A stretch of DNA of 6,869 bases from Anaerolineaceae bacterium UBA4781 (GTDB taxonomy: Bacteria; Chloroflexota; Anaerolineae; Anaerolineales; Anaerolineaceae), in assembly GCA_002403105.1 (NCBI GenBank), contig DHHD01000075.1:1-6869 (forward strand). Direction: 5' to 3'. The notes under the pieces are model-generated. The model had not been told where the DNA came from and did not search any database. It saw only the letters and a program-made list of their open reading frames with translations. Positions 1 to 5,394 of the stretch are shown here, one piece after another. The position numbers and the translations under genes were made by a program. The number at the start of each line of letters is the position of its first letter. Position 1 is the stretch's first letter.

Positions 1-186
1 CAGGAACACGGCGTGATCGTCTTGAAAGGAAAAGGTACCGTGCAGATCGGCGAGCAGATCACCGAAGTACATCCGTATGATGTTGTGTTCGTATCGCCGG
101 ATGAACTGCACCAGTTCAAAAACCCTTTCGATGAACCTTTTGGCTTCATCTGCGTGATCCCCAGGTTGGATCCCAATATGGAATAA
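1..186 (+). CDS. Cupin-domain protein, 3' end only
   Basis: The reading frame is open from the first base to a TAA stop at 184-186, giving the last 61 residues of a protein whose start lies outside the window. The sequence has the alternating beta-strand and glycine pattern of the second half of a cupin_2 barrel: EHGVIVLKGKGTVQIG, then a VHPYDVVFVSPDELHQF stretch, where the D-V-V-F-V-x-P-x-E-x-H-x-F pattern is the typical second cupin motif with a metal-ligand-type His. The EHGVIVLKG strand carries the E and H usual near the first motif. Small single-domain cupins bind a metal or small ligand, but the family is functionally diverse, so no specific activity can be given. It ends 41 bp before the next gene and may share a transcript with it. 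Identification of the fold is fairly secure; function is unknown. Confidence 0.8.
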   Translation, partial: QEHGVIVLKGKGTVQIGEQITEVHPYDVVFVSPDELHQFKNPFDEPFGFICVIPRLDPNME

Positions 187-227
187 CGCAGAGGGGTTCT
201 CTCTCCGGTTTAAAGCATCTATTTTAA

Positions 228-512
228 ATGGATTATTTCTATTTATTCTGGGCAGTGTGTGGAATTGCGCTGGGAGTGTTGTATACCTTAAGCCTTCAGC
301 GAGAAATTGCTGATTCTCAAAAGAGGATGCAAAAGATCAGCCGTATCAATCCGCTTTTCTCTGCTCTGCGCATCGTTTTTTGTAGCGCTGTTCTGATCAT
401 CGGTCTGTATCAGAAAATACAGTACGGGCTGGTCTGTTTGATCGGTTTCTTTATTTTTAAATATCTTTCCTTGTTTTTCCTTCTGAAAAATCAAAAGAAC
501 GACAACAAATAA
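228..512 (+). CDS. Small three-helix membrane protein, AtpR / ATP synthase subunit I-like
   Basis: The product is 94 residues with three hydrophobic segments at about 5-23, 43-61 and 66-87, and a polar, basic connector (about 24-41) after the first helix. The layout resembles the AtpR subunit of N-type ATPases and related subunit I proteins: a first helix ending in a basic stretch, a second helix with an embedded arginine (R48 in SALRIVF), and a third beginning with a GFF..K motif (73-78). That family is thought to help assemble or stabilise the membrane c-ring. This assignment is by eye and tentative. No other ATP synthase gene is visible nearby, although upstream context is cut off. The ATG at 228 has no clear Shine-Dalgarno sequence, so the start is uncertain. 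That this is a real gene is likely from its length and membrane pattern; alternatively it is an unrelated small membrane protein. Confidence 0.6.
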   Translation: MDYFYLFWAVCGIALGVLYTLSLQREIADSQKRMQKISRINPLFSALRIVFCSAVLIIGLYQKIQYGLVCLIGFFIFKYLSLFFLLKNQKNDNK

Positions 513-624
513 AATATTCCGTGCTTTTTACAAATAAATGAAGCGAAGTCATTTCAGACATTTCGAATTTTCAAATTTTTCTCTGCATATTTTTGGAATT
601 TAAGGATGAATGTGCGCAAGATCC

Positions 625-653
625 TTGACAGCGCTTCCATAATTCTATATAAT
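625..653 (+). promoter_or_regulatory. Consensus sigma-70-type promoter of the regulator gene
   Basis: TTGACA at 625-630 and TATAAT at 648-653 are separated by exactly 17 bp, matching both consensus hexamers. The DNA upstream (about 560-605) is AT-rich with T- and A-runs, as in an UP element. The predicted transcription start is near 660, inside the left arm of the palindrome at 656-686. A promoter this close to consensus would be strong unless repressed, which fits control by the adjacent LacI-family protein. Confidence 0.88.
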
Positions 654-655
654 AT

Positions 656-686
656 TGGTAACTCGTTTTAGCAAAACGTGTTACCA
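656..686. promoter_or_regulatory. 31-bp palindromic operator candidate for the LacI-family regulator
   Basis: The 31-bp element is an inverted repeat centred on G671. Arms TGGTAACTCGTTTT (656-669) and AAAACGTGTTACCA (673-686) pair at 13 of 14 positions, with an AGC centre. It starts 3 bp after the -10 box and covers the predicted transcription start, the classic place for a repressor to block initiation. Its position immediately before the lacI-type gene suggests autoregulation. Two readings are possible: one site using the inner CGTTTT/AAAACG arms, or paired outer TGGTAAC/GTTACCA half-sites. The right half could also form an RNA structure near the ribosome entry site. The palindrome is seen directly; the binding partner is inferred. 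Confidence 0.75.
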
Positions 687-692
687 GTACTC

Positions 693-1733
693 ATGATGAA
701 TAAAAGAGCAACCGCTAAAGATGTCGCAGATGCAGCCGGGGTTTCGCGTACTACGGTCTCTTTCGTCTTGAACCATACCGAAGGTATGCGCATTAGCGAA
801 GAAACCCGCCAAAAAGTGATGCAAGCTGCCGAAGCGCTGAATTATCATCCGGATGCTGCCGCACGCAGCATGGTCAAAGGGAAAACGTTTATCCTCGGTT
901 TCGTCATTCGGCAGGAACCTGATAAAGCCTACGCTGACCTGCTTCTACCGGAAGTAATGCGCGGGATCAGTGAAGTAGCCAGTGAACATGCCTACCATCT
1001 GATCTTTAAACCGGTTCCCCCCGCAGATGAAAAGAACAGCTTAACCACATTATTCTTGGAACATCAGGTGGATGGTTTGATCGTATCAGGGCCGCTCGCC
1101 AATGATCAGGAGATCGTCGACCTTTTCAATGCCAATGCTCCCATCATTCTGCAAGGGCGCATTGACTATCCGAATATCTCCTCGGTGGATATCAATAATC
1201 GGAAAGCCGCCGAAAAAGCGGTGAATCATCTTATCAGTCTGGGGCACCAGCGCATTGCTTTCATTTCGAACGCTTCTCTCAATTACTCCAGCAGCAAAGA
1301 CCGCCTCACCGGCTACCGCCGCGCATTAGAAGCAGCCGGGTTTGTCTATGACGAAGCGCTGGTTTTTTATGGGGACCGCACACCCGATTCCGGTTACCAG
1401 GCTATGCAGAATATTCTTCGCTCATCCGCTAAACCAACTGCGATATTCATCGCATCCGATACGGTCGCATTGGGCAGCTTGAATGCCCTCTATCAAGAAA
1501 ATATTCGCGTTCCCGAAGATATTGCCATCATGGGCTTTGATGATATTCCACTTTCCAAACATCTTGCCCCTCCCCTCTCCACGATCCATATTCCAGCCTA
1601 CGACCTTGGTTGGAACGCAGCACATCTATTGATCAAGTGGCTTGAACATAAAGAAATTCCTGAGCGGGATTGTATTTTAGACACCGAATTGATCGTACGT
1701 GAATCTTGTGGGTCACGTCATAAAGATAATTAA
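693..1733 (+). CDS. LacI-family transcriptional regulator, probable repressor of the sugar-uptake operon
   Basis: This is a full-length LacI/GalR-family protein of about 345 residues. Numbering from the ATG at 696, the N-terminal helix-turn-helix is at about 5-27 (ATAKDVADAAGVSRTTVSFV), and the hinge helix is at 50-64 (YHPDAAARSMVKGKT). The periplasmic-binding-protein-like effector domain fills the rest, with family landmarks DGLIVSGP, SLGHQRIAFI, DRLTGYRRALEAAGF, FIASDTVALG and IAIMGFDDIPLSKHLAPPL. Sugar binding by this domain usually releases the operator. The hinge residue that inserts into the operator minor groove, normally Leu in LacI and PurR, is Met59 here. A GTG at 678 is in frame but lies inside the palindrome and adds an atypical extension, so ATG 693 or 696 is preferred; neither has a strong ribosome-binding site. 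It sits 79 bp upstream of the binding-protein gene in the same direction and most likely controls it. The inducer is not deducible from sequence. Confidence 0.93.
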   Translation: MMNKRATAKDVADAAGVSRTTVSFVLNHTEGMRISEETRQKVMQAAEALNYHPDAAARSMVKGKTFILGFVIRQEPDKAYADLLLPEVMRGISEVASEHAYHLIFKPVPPADEKNSLTTLFLEHQVDGLIVSGPLANDQEIVDLFNANAPIILQGRIDYPNISSVDINNRKAAEKAVNHLISLGHQRIAFISNASLNYSSSKDRLTGYRRALEAAGFVYDEALVFYGDRTPDSGYQAMQNILRSSAKPTAIFIASDTVALGSLNALYQENIRVPEDIAIMGFDDIPLSKHLAPPLSTIHIPAYDLGWNAAHLLIKWLEHKEIPERDCILDTELIVRESCGSRHKDN

Positions 1734-1745
1734 TTGATCTTTTAT

Positions 1746-1756
1746 AAAGGAGGTGA
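1746..1756 (+). promoter_or_regulatory. Very strong Shine-Dalgarno-like sequence far upstream of the binding-protein gene
   Basis: AAAGGAGGTGA is a near-complete complement to the 16S rRNA 3' end, yet it lies about 56 nt before the ATG at 1813, which has its own GAGGAG site at 1802-1807. A second purine run (GGGAG, 1759-1763) stands 8 nt before a TTG at 1772. That TTG opens a 14-codon frame whose TGA (1814-1816) overlaps the start codon of the binding-protein gene. It may serve a leader peptide or be a ribosome stand-by site; neither is proven. Confidence 0.4.
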
Positions 1757-1778
1757 AAGGGAGATATTTTTTTGTCGT

Positions 1779-1790
1779 GTTTTGCAAGAC
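1779..1790. promoter_or_regulatory. Weak second operator candidate upstream of the binding-protein gene
   Basis: GTTTTGCAAGAC is a 12-bp imperfect palindrome with a GC centre (one mismatched pair). On the opposite strand it reads GTCTTGCAAAACACG, sharing GCAAAAC with the core of the 656-686 palindrome. It lies 22 bp before the ATG at 1813. A short AT-rich match like this can arise by chance, and no clear promoter hexamers are visible in the 79-bp gap, so it is only a candidate. Confidence 0.22.
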
Positions 1791-1812
1791 TTTCAATATT
1801 TGAGGAGAAAAA

Positions 1813-3129
1813 ATGAACAAACGATTTTGGTTACCGATCGCACTGCTAGCCATTTTTGCAATGGTTCTGGCAGCTTGCCAACCCGCTGCAGAAGCTGCAG
1901 TTGTAGAAGAAGCAGCTCCGGCGGAAGAAGAAGCAGTAGTTGAAGAAGATCCCTGCATGGGAGCACAACCAGGCGATGAGATCACTCTCCTGTACCAGTG
2001 GTCAGGCACAGAAGAAGAGAAACTGAATGCGATTCTGGCTCCCTTTGTGGAAGAATGCGGTATTGTCATACAACCTGAATCCACCCGTGATCAGGCGCTT
2101 CTGGATACAAAAGTCCAGGCTGGTACACCCCCGGATGTTGCATTCTGGAATGTCGCTCAGCTCGAGCAGTACAAAGACGTCCTCATCTCCATGGATACCC
2201 TGGGAGCCGCTGGCGATAACTATGCCGCTTTCTTCAAGGATCCCGGAACGATCGACGGTGTATGGCTCGGTCTTCCCGTAAAAGCGGATATCAAGACCAT
2301 CATCTGGTACAGCCCGGCCGCTTTCGAAGCCAAAGGCTACACAGTTCCCACTACCTGGGACGAATTGGATGCATTGGTTGAGACCATGGTTGCCAATGGT
2401 GATGTTCCCTGGAGCATGGGTATGGAATCAGGCGATGCCACTGGTTGGACGGGTTCCGACTTCATCCAGGATATCCTCCTGGTCCAGCAAGGTCCAGAAT
2501 ATGTAAACAAACTCATCACCGGTGAAATTGCATATAACGATGCTGGTGTAAAACAAGCTTACGAAACCTATGGCAAATGGGCATCTGACCCTGTGTACAC
2601 CGTTGGTGGCGCAGAAGGAACCCTCTCCACTGGATTCAATGATGCGATCTTCAAGGTTTTCTCGGATCCCGCAGAAGCCATGATGGTTAAGCAATCCGGT
2701 TTTGCCGGCGGCAACGTTGCAGCGCAATATCCTGATCTGGTCTATGGCACCGACTACGATTTCTTCGCAGTCCCCGGTGCGCAAGGCTTGCAGGGTGGCG
2801 CTGACTGGTTGATGGCGTTCAATGATACCCCCGCAGTCCGCGCGCTCATCGCTTACCTTTCCTCCCTGGAAGGCGGCGCGAACTGGGCAAAAGCCAGCTT
2901 CGACCTGTCACCCAACAAGGGTGCTGATGGCAATTACGTGGATGCAGCTTTGATCAAGAAGGGTGCAGCCCTTGCCAATACCACTGGTTTCACTCCCGAT
3001 CTTGGTGATACCATCCCCGGTGGTTTCGGTAGCGCAGAATGGGCAGCCATTGTCAGTTATGTCAATGGTGGTGACCTGGATGCAGCTCTTGATTCCGTCG
3101 CTCAAGCCCAAGCAGAAGCATTACAGTAA
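1813..3129 (+). CDS. ABC transporter sugar-binding lipoprotein, AglE-like (alpha-glucoside type)
   Basis: This 438-residue extracellular solute-binding protein delivers sugar to the membrane permeases. The signal peptide has basic KR at 3-4, a hydrophobic core at 5-18 and a lipobox LAAC (19-22), so Cys22 should be lipidated. An Ala/Glu-rich flexible tether (about 23-46) follows, then the mature type-1 sugar-binding fold: ITLLYQWSGTEEEKLNAIL at the N-terminus, GTPPDVAFWN, GLPVKADIKTIIWYS, VPTTWDELDALV, and a C-terminal GGADWLMAFNDTPAVRALIA region. The last block and the neighbouring genes resemble the AglE alpha-glucoside family. Two further cysteines, C48 and C82, are the only others and could form a disulfide near the N-terminus. 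The start is supported by GAGGAG at 1802-1807 and the immediate signal peptide. A hairpin after the gene probably makes it the most abundant component. Trehalose or maltose is plausible from context; substrate identity is inferred. Confidence 0.93.
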   Translation: MNKRFWLPIALLAIFAMVLAACQPAAEAAVVEEAAPAEEEAVVEEDPCMGAQPGDEITLLYQWSGTEEEKLNAILAPFVEECGIVIQPESTRDQALLDTKVQAGTPPDVAFWNVAQLEQYKDVLISMDTLGAAGDNYAAFFKDPGTIDGVWLGLPVKADIKTIIWYSPAAFEAKGYTVPTTWDELDALVETMVANGDVPWSMGMESGDATGWTGSDFIQDILLVQQGPEYVNKLITGEIAYNDAGVKQAYETYGKWASDPVYTVGGAEGTLSTGFNDAIFKVFSDPAEAMMVKQSGFAGGNVAAQYPDLVYGTDYDFFAVPGAQGLQGGADWLMAFNDTPAVRALIAYLSSLEGGANWAKASFDLSPNKGADGNYVDAALIKKGAALANTTGFTPDLGDTIPGGFGSAEWAAIVSYVNGGDLDAALDSVAQAQAEALQ

Positions 3130-3139
3130 GTACACTTGT

Positions 3140-3175
3140 GATCGGGTGTCTGTGAACCAGACGCCCGATCTTTTT
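3140..3175 (+). terminator. Intrinsic-terminator-like hairpin between the binding-protein and permease genes
   Basis: A 13-bp stem pairs GATCGGGTGTCTG (3140-3152) with CAGACGCCCGATC (3158-3170). It has twelve Watson-Crick pairs and one G-U pair, a five-base TGAAC loop, and TTTTT immediately after. It starts 10 bp past the stop of the binding-protein gene, with 55 bp left before the first permease. No strong promoter is visible between hairpin and permease, so it probably terminates transcripts only partly and protects the upstream mRNA 3' end. This is the known arrangement in many sugar ABC operons, giving far more binding protein than permease. Confidence 0.88.
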
Positions 3176-3230
3176 AAGCAATTATTTGATTTATCATCGC
3201 TATGATTAAAGTAGGTTGGAGGTGAAAAAC

Positions 3231-4154
3231 ATGAATAAAAACTCGGCTGGCATCATGCACCAGAAATCAATGACGCCCTGGTTATATCTGCTGCCTGCAT
3301 TGATCGTAATGGCTACCTTCATCGTGTATCCGGGTATCAATACCTTCTACCTCAGTATTCGCAACAACGATAATACGGGTTGGGCCAGCACACGCTGCAT
3401 GCAGGGGCAGGCATGTTGGGGTATCTTTGAGAATTATCGCTATGCATTAACATCCATCGTCATGCAGACTGCGTTTTTGAACAATCTAAAATGGATTCTG
3501 CTCATGGTCAGCGGAACGGTTGCTTTAGGCTTGTTAATTGCAGTTCTGGCGGATAAGGTGAAATATGAAGCCATCGCCAAATCCATCATATTTCTTCCCA
3601 TGGCTATTTCGTTTGTGGGCGCGGGTGTGATCTGGAAATTCATGTACAACTACGGCTCCAGCCAGGTGCAGATCGGGCTGCTGAATGCCGTTATCACCGC
3701 CCTGGGTGGGCAGCCGGTCTCCTGGCTCACCGAACCACAGATCAACACCATTGCGTTGATCGTGGTAGGGGTTTGGATGTGGACTGGCTTTTGTATGACC
3801 ATCCTGGCATCAGCCCTGAAAGGTGTTTCCGTTGAAATTCTGGAAGCTTCTCGCGTGGATGGCGCCAACGAATGGCAGGTGTTCTGGAAGATCATGGTCC
3901 CGCAGATCTTGCCCACTATCACCGTGGTTGTCACCACCATGGTGATCAACGTATTAAAGATCTTCGATATTGTTTATGTCATGACGGGAGGAAATTACGG
4001 CACCGAAGTCATTGCCAACCGCATGTATACAGAAATGTACAAGAATTATGATCCCGGGCGCGCCTCTGCCATTGCGGTGATCCTCATCATCGTCATCATT
4101 CCCATTATGATCATGAATATCCGCCGCTTCCAGAAACAGGAGGAGACCCGATGA
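3231..4154 (+). CDS. ABC sugar transporter permease, AglF/MalF-like
   Basis: This 307-residue inner-membrane permease is one half of the translocation channel. It shows six hydrophobic segments at about 16-37, 86-108, 118-140, 173-195, 226-248 and 279-296. Between the fourth and fifth lies the cytoplasmic EAA loop, EILEASRVDGANEWQVFWK (202-220) followed by IMVP, which docks on the ATPase subunit. The chosen ATG is preceded by GGAGGTG at 3218-3224 with a 6-nt gap; an in-frame TTG at 3216 overlaps that ribosome-binding site and is rejected. The first extracytoplasmic loop contains C56 and C62 in RCMQGQACW, a likely disulfide. Its loop and overall form fit AglF of alpha-glucoside transporters better than MalF, which has a much larger loop. 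The stop codon overlaps the next start (ATGA), so the two permeases are translationally coupled and form a heterodimer. Confidence 0.92.
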   Translation: MNKNSAGIMHQKSMTPWLYLLPALIVMATFIVYPGINTFYLSIRNNDNTGWASTRCMQGQACWGIFENYRYALTSIVMQTAFLNNLKWILLMVSGTVALGLLIAVLADKVKYEAIAKSIIFLPMAISFVGAGVIWKFMYNYGSSQVQIGLLNAVITALGGQPVSWLTEPQINTIALIVVGVWMWTGFCMTILASALKGVSVEILEASRVDGANEWQVFWKIMVPQILPTITVVVTTMVINVLKIFDIVYVMTGGNYGTEVIANRMYTEMYKNYDPGRASAIAVILIIVIIPIMIMNIRRFQKQEETR

Positions 4155-5341
4155 CCAGGGATAAAAACGCAAAGAAACAAGGATTAAAGAATCTACCCGT
4201 TCATTTCATTTTGATCGGGTTATGCGTCATCTGGTTGGTTCCAACCATCGGTTTATTGGTCACCTCTTTCAGACCGGTGCAGGATATCAACAGTTCCGGT
4301 TGGTGGACCATCTTTTCCAAACCCAAGGGGTATGAAGAATATCAAACCTACTGCGCGAGCTGTCATGGAGAAGATGGCAGCGCTTTACCCACGGCTGATC
4401 TATCCGACCCTGACCTGGTGCAGAACTATAAACGTTCATTCACCCTGCTACCCTCGCTGACCTCTGATATCAATGGGCAGCCGCACATGGCGGATATTCC
4501 GGTGCCCGATGAAACACAAACCGCCGACATCATTGCCTACATGAAACGATTGGCGGGAATCGATACCAGTTCCACCTTCACGTTAGATAACTACATTGAC
4601 GCGTTCACCGGCTATCGTGGAAACAACACCTATCGCGCAGACTGCGCCAGCGGCAAGCAATCTTTGGATCTGTATTGCGACATTCGTGACCTGATGAACC
4701 CACGCGGTATGGGACGTGCCTTTATCAATAGTGTTCTCGTCGCAGTTCCTTCCACTCTTTTCCCGATCCTGATCGCTTCGTTCGCAGCCTTTGCTTTTTC
4801 ATGGATGGATTTTAAAGGACGCCAATGGTTGTTTGCGCTGCTGGTGGGGCTGCAGGTGGTGCCCTTGCAGATGACTCTCATCCCCATTTCGCGCTTGTTT
4901 GCACAGTTGGGATTGAATGGCACTTTTATGGGGATCTGGTTGTTCCATACCGGTTTTGGATTGCCTTATGCTATTTATCTCATTCGAAATTTTATGGGCA
5001 GTCTGCCCAAAGAGATCTTTGAATCCGCTTACATTGATGGAGCTTCCCATTGGACAGCCTTTTGGAAACTTGCCATGCCGCTTTCCATCCCTGCCCTCGC
5101 TTCTTTGACGATCTTCCAATTCTTATGGATCTGGAACGACCTGCTGGTCGCTTTGGTCTTCTTGGGTGGGCAGCACCCCGTTCTAACCTACCAGATCGGG
5201 AACATGGTCACCTCCCTGGGTAGCGGTTGGCATCTGCTGACGGCCGCAGCCTTTATATCCATGGCTTTGCCAATGATCGTATTCTTTCTGCTTCAAAGAT
5301 ACTTCGTGCGCGGCATGCTGGCAGGGTCGGTGAAAGGTTAA
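4151..5341 (+). CDS. ABC sugar transporter permease, AglG/MalG-like, with inserted cytochrome c domain
   Basis: This 396-residue permease is much longer than ordinary MalG-type permeases (about 280). Helix 1 (about 16-39, ending VPTIGLLVTSF) is followed by an extracytoplasmic loop of roughly 145 residues, then the usual core: helices at about 190-217, 225-248, 257-277, 313-338 and 362-382, the EAA loop EIFESAYIDGASHWTAFWK (288-306), and the conserved end RYFVRGMLAGSVKG. The helix-1 flank (SGWW) and the FTLDNY segment match AglG proteins, which carry a variable insert at this point. Here the insert contains a cytochrome c domain (about 60-136) with heme motif CASCH at 68-72, and then a shorter stretch with C165 and C176. 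The loop faces outward, where c-type heme is attached, so topology and domain agree. AGGAGGAG at 4138-4145 supports the ATG, which overlaps the previous stop. It should pair with the upstream permease and an ATPase encoded elsewhere. Confidence 0.93.
   Translation: MTRDKNAKKQGLKNLPVHFILIGLCVIWLVPTIGLLVTSFRPVQDINSSGWWTIFSKPKGYEEYQTYCASCHGEDGSALPTADLSDPDLVQNYKRSFTLLPSLTSDINGQPHMADIPVPDETQTADIIAYMKRLAGIDTSSTFTLDNYIDAFTGYRGNNTYRADCASGKQSLDLYCDIRDLMNPRGMGRAFINSVLVAVPSTLFPILIASFAAFAFSWMDFKGRQWLFALLVGLQVVPLQMTLIPISRLFAQLGLNGTFMGIWLFHTGFGLPYAIYLIRNFMGSLPKEIFESAYIDGASHWTAFWKLAMPLSIPALASLTIFQFLWIWNDLLVALVFLGGQHPVLTYQIGNMVTSLGSGWHLLTAAAFISMALPMIVFFLLQRYFVRGMLAGSVKG
4328..4561 (+). other. Cytochrome c-like domain within the AglG-type permease
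   Basis: Residues 60-136 of the permease show the three hallmarks of a small class I cytochrome c. An N-terminal helix GYEEYQTY leads into CASCHGEDG, with C68, C71 and H72 as heme-attachment and proximal-ligand residues. A candidate distal ligand M113 in GQPHMADIP lies 41 residues on, with neighbouring H112 as an alternative. The C-terminal helix VPDETQTADIIAYMKRLAG matches the usual D-E-x-x-x-x-D-I-x-A-Y-x-x-x-L pattern. All expected elements are in the right order and spacing for an intact mono-heme domain. Heme loading cannot be shown from sequence and needs a cytochrome c maturation system in the host. Role unknown: electron transfer, redox sensing or a purely structural extension are all possible. 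Confidence 0.88.
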
Positions 5342-5394
5342 TGGTTCGAAATGATCAAGCAAGTATGGATAATCATAGGTATTAAGGAATGAGA

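Noticed and set aside
536..554. Small inverted repeat AAATGA...TCATTT after the membrane-protein gene, considered as a terminator.
   Set aside because: The six-base AT-rich stem is weak and the nearest T-run is over ten bases further on, so it is not convincing; no clear terminator was found between 513 and 624.
678..692. GTG at 678 as the start of the LacI-family gene.
   Set aside because: It lies inside the palindromic operator, has no ribosome-binding site, and adds a five-residue extension not typical of the family; ATG 693 or 696 begins directly before the helix-turn-helix.
1713..2084. Open frame of 123 codons on the minus strand, Ser/Ala-rich in the middle.
   Set aside because: Its composition is the reverse complement of the Ala/Glu tether codons of the binding lipoprotein; it also overlaps the regulator's stop codon and has no ribosome-binding site support.
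3216..3230. TTG at 3216 as the start of the first permease.
   Set aside because: It overlaps the GGAGGTG sequence that serves the ATG at 3231 with ideal spacing.
4151..5341. The cytochrome-permease fusion as an assembly chimera or frameshift artefact.
   Set aside because: The frame is continuous, both flanks are the expected AglG sequence, the insert lies in a loop that varies in this family, it is on the correct membrane side, and the start overlaps the preceding permease stop as in a normal operon.
5342..5394. Possible promoter or terminator between the second permease and treS.
   Set aside because: No hairpin with a T-tract and no recognisable -35/-10 pair is visible in these 53 bases; only the ribosome-binding site of treS is apparent.
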